Shown here in pieces: positions 63,743-64,000 of a stretch of DNA of 64,000 nt. A program made the position numbers and the translations under genes. The stretch is from Nitzschia sp. pyKryTriq1. Lineage: Eukaryota; Bacillariophyta; Bacillariophyceae; Bacillariales; Bacillariaceae. Below the pieces are notes generated by a model that did not search any database, was not told where the DNA came from, and saw only the letters and a program-made list of their open reading frames with translations. How positions within the stretch are numbered: the first letter of the stretch is position 1; every line of letters starts with the position of its first letter. The stretch covers positions 4,154,001-4,218,000 of the forward strand of contig OY101116.1 of NCBI GenBank assembly GCA_956465555.1, in the 5' to 3' direction.

Positions 63743-64000
63743 TGCAATCATCTATCCATAATGCATCTATCGAAAATCCGAGAATGAAATCATGTTGTGA
63801 CATCATCAACATCATCATCATCATCATCTACCGTATCGACCGATGATCCGGATCCGCGATCCGGAACACGCGGACGTCGTGTCTCGTAGTACAGTCGTAG
63901 AGTACAGTACTGTACCTGGTAGTGTCAGATGGAAGACCGACCATGGCGAGCGGCGAGAAAAAATACTATCTGTAAGACGTGTTGTTCGTTTCGCGTGTTA

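Larger units (their letters stand above)
62101..64000. other. Right-end region without recognised genes
   Basis: Contains the direct tandem duplication at 62391-63603, many TACCGGTA-type palindromes and an (ATC)n microsatellite near 63717-63742 and 63802-63828. Short open frames inside the duplication occur in both copies but are not conserved enough in frame to support a gene. Confidence 0.5.

Overview
The window looks like nuclear DNA of a diatom, probably a pennate one. Four things suggest this. Two proteins carry a hydrophobic leader followed by an (A)F|S plastid-targeting junction typical of secondary red plastids. One gene has a DUF6824 domain and another a diatom-type domain with WYS and RGLE motifs. 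Introns are short (91-208 nt) with GT-AG ends. Proteins are loaded with homopolymer and trinucleotide runs, and a copia-type retrotransposon scrap is present. Intergenic DNA is saturated with (CTA/TAG)n tracts and with TACTAGTA and TACCGGTA palindromes.

Layout, left: 1-4930 (-) is a large three-exon SF1 helicase cut by the window edge, with a nuclease-like tail. 6058-8199 (-) is a secreted BspA/DUF285 repeat protein with an internal tandem duplication. 9755-10621 (-) and 11266-12043 (+) are a divergent pair of small, probably plastid-targeted helical proteins. 13278-14423 (+) is a membrane-anchored DUF2237 protein, and 14869-16005 (-) is a medium-chain quinone reductase-like enzyme.

Centre: 16.9-34.8 kb is a kinase-rich segment. 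Three related two-exon kinases (16892-18887 +, 19456-21205 -, 29277-30971 -) share one intron position and lack the His of HRD. The last two have exons that are nearly identical while their introns differ. A fourth, unrelated kinase lies at 32020-34815 (-). Between them are a two-exon KIX-like gene (22494-24188 -), a copia remnant (about 25.16-25.6 kb) and a PRCC-like splicing-factor gene (26903-28717 +).

Right: an eight-segment membrane protein with a long disordered tail (35946-39473 +) is followed by a second copy of the KIX-like family (39816-41041 -), a low-complexity hypothetical gene (42450-43334 -), a MORN-repeat protein (45437-48927 +), three further low-complexity or unrecognised genes (49549-51150 -, 52628-55411 +, 55512-56459 -), a diatom-type domain protein (57682-58932 +) and a three-exon gene joining a CRAL-TRIO-like domain to DUF6824 (59392-62100 -). 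The last 1.6 kb contains a direct tandem duplication.

The genes do not form one pathway. The strongest themes are signalling (four kinases, and a disordered protein rich in RRTSS sites), probable transcription or co-activator proteins (two KIX-like genes, DUF6824) and recent local duplication. A dispersed element of about 40-170 bp recurs beside these genes. All exon boundaries were placed by eye from GT-AG sites and reading frame. No database search was possible.
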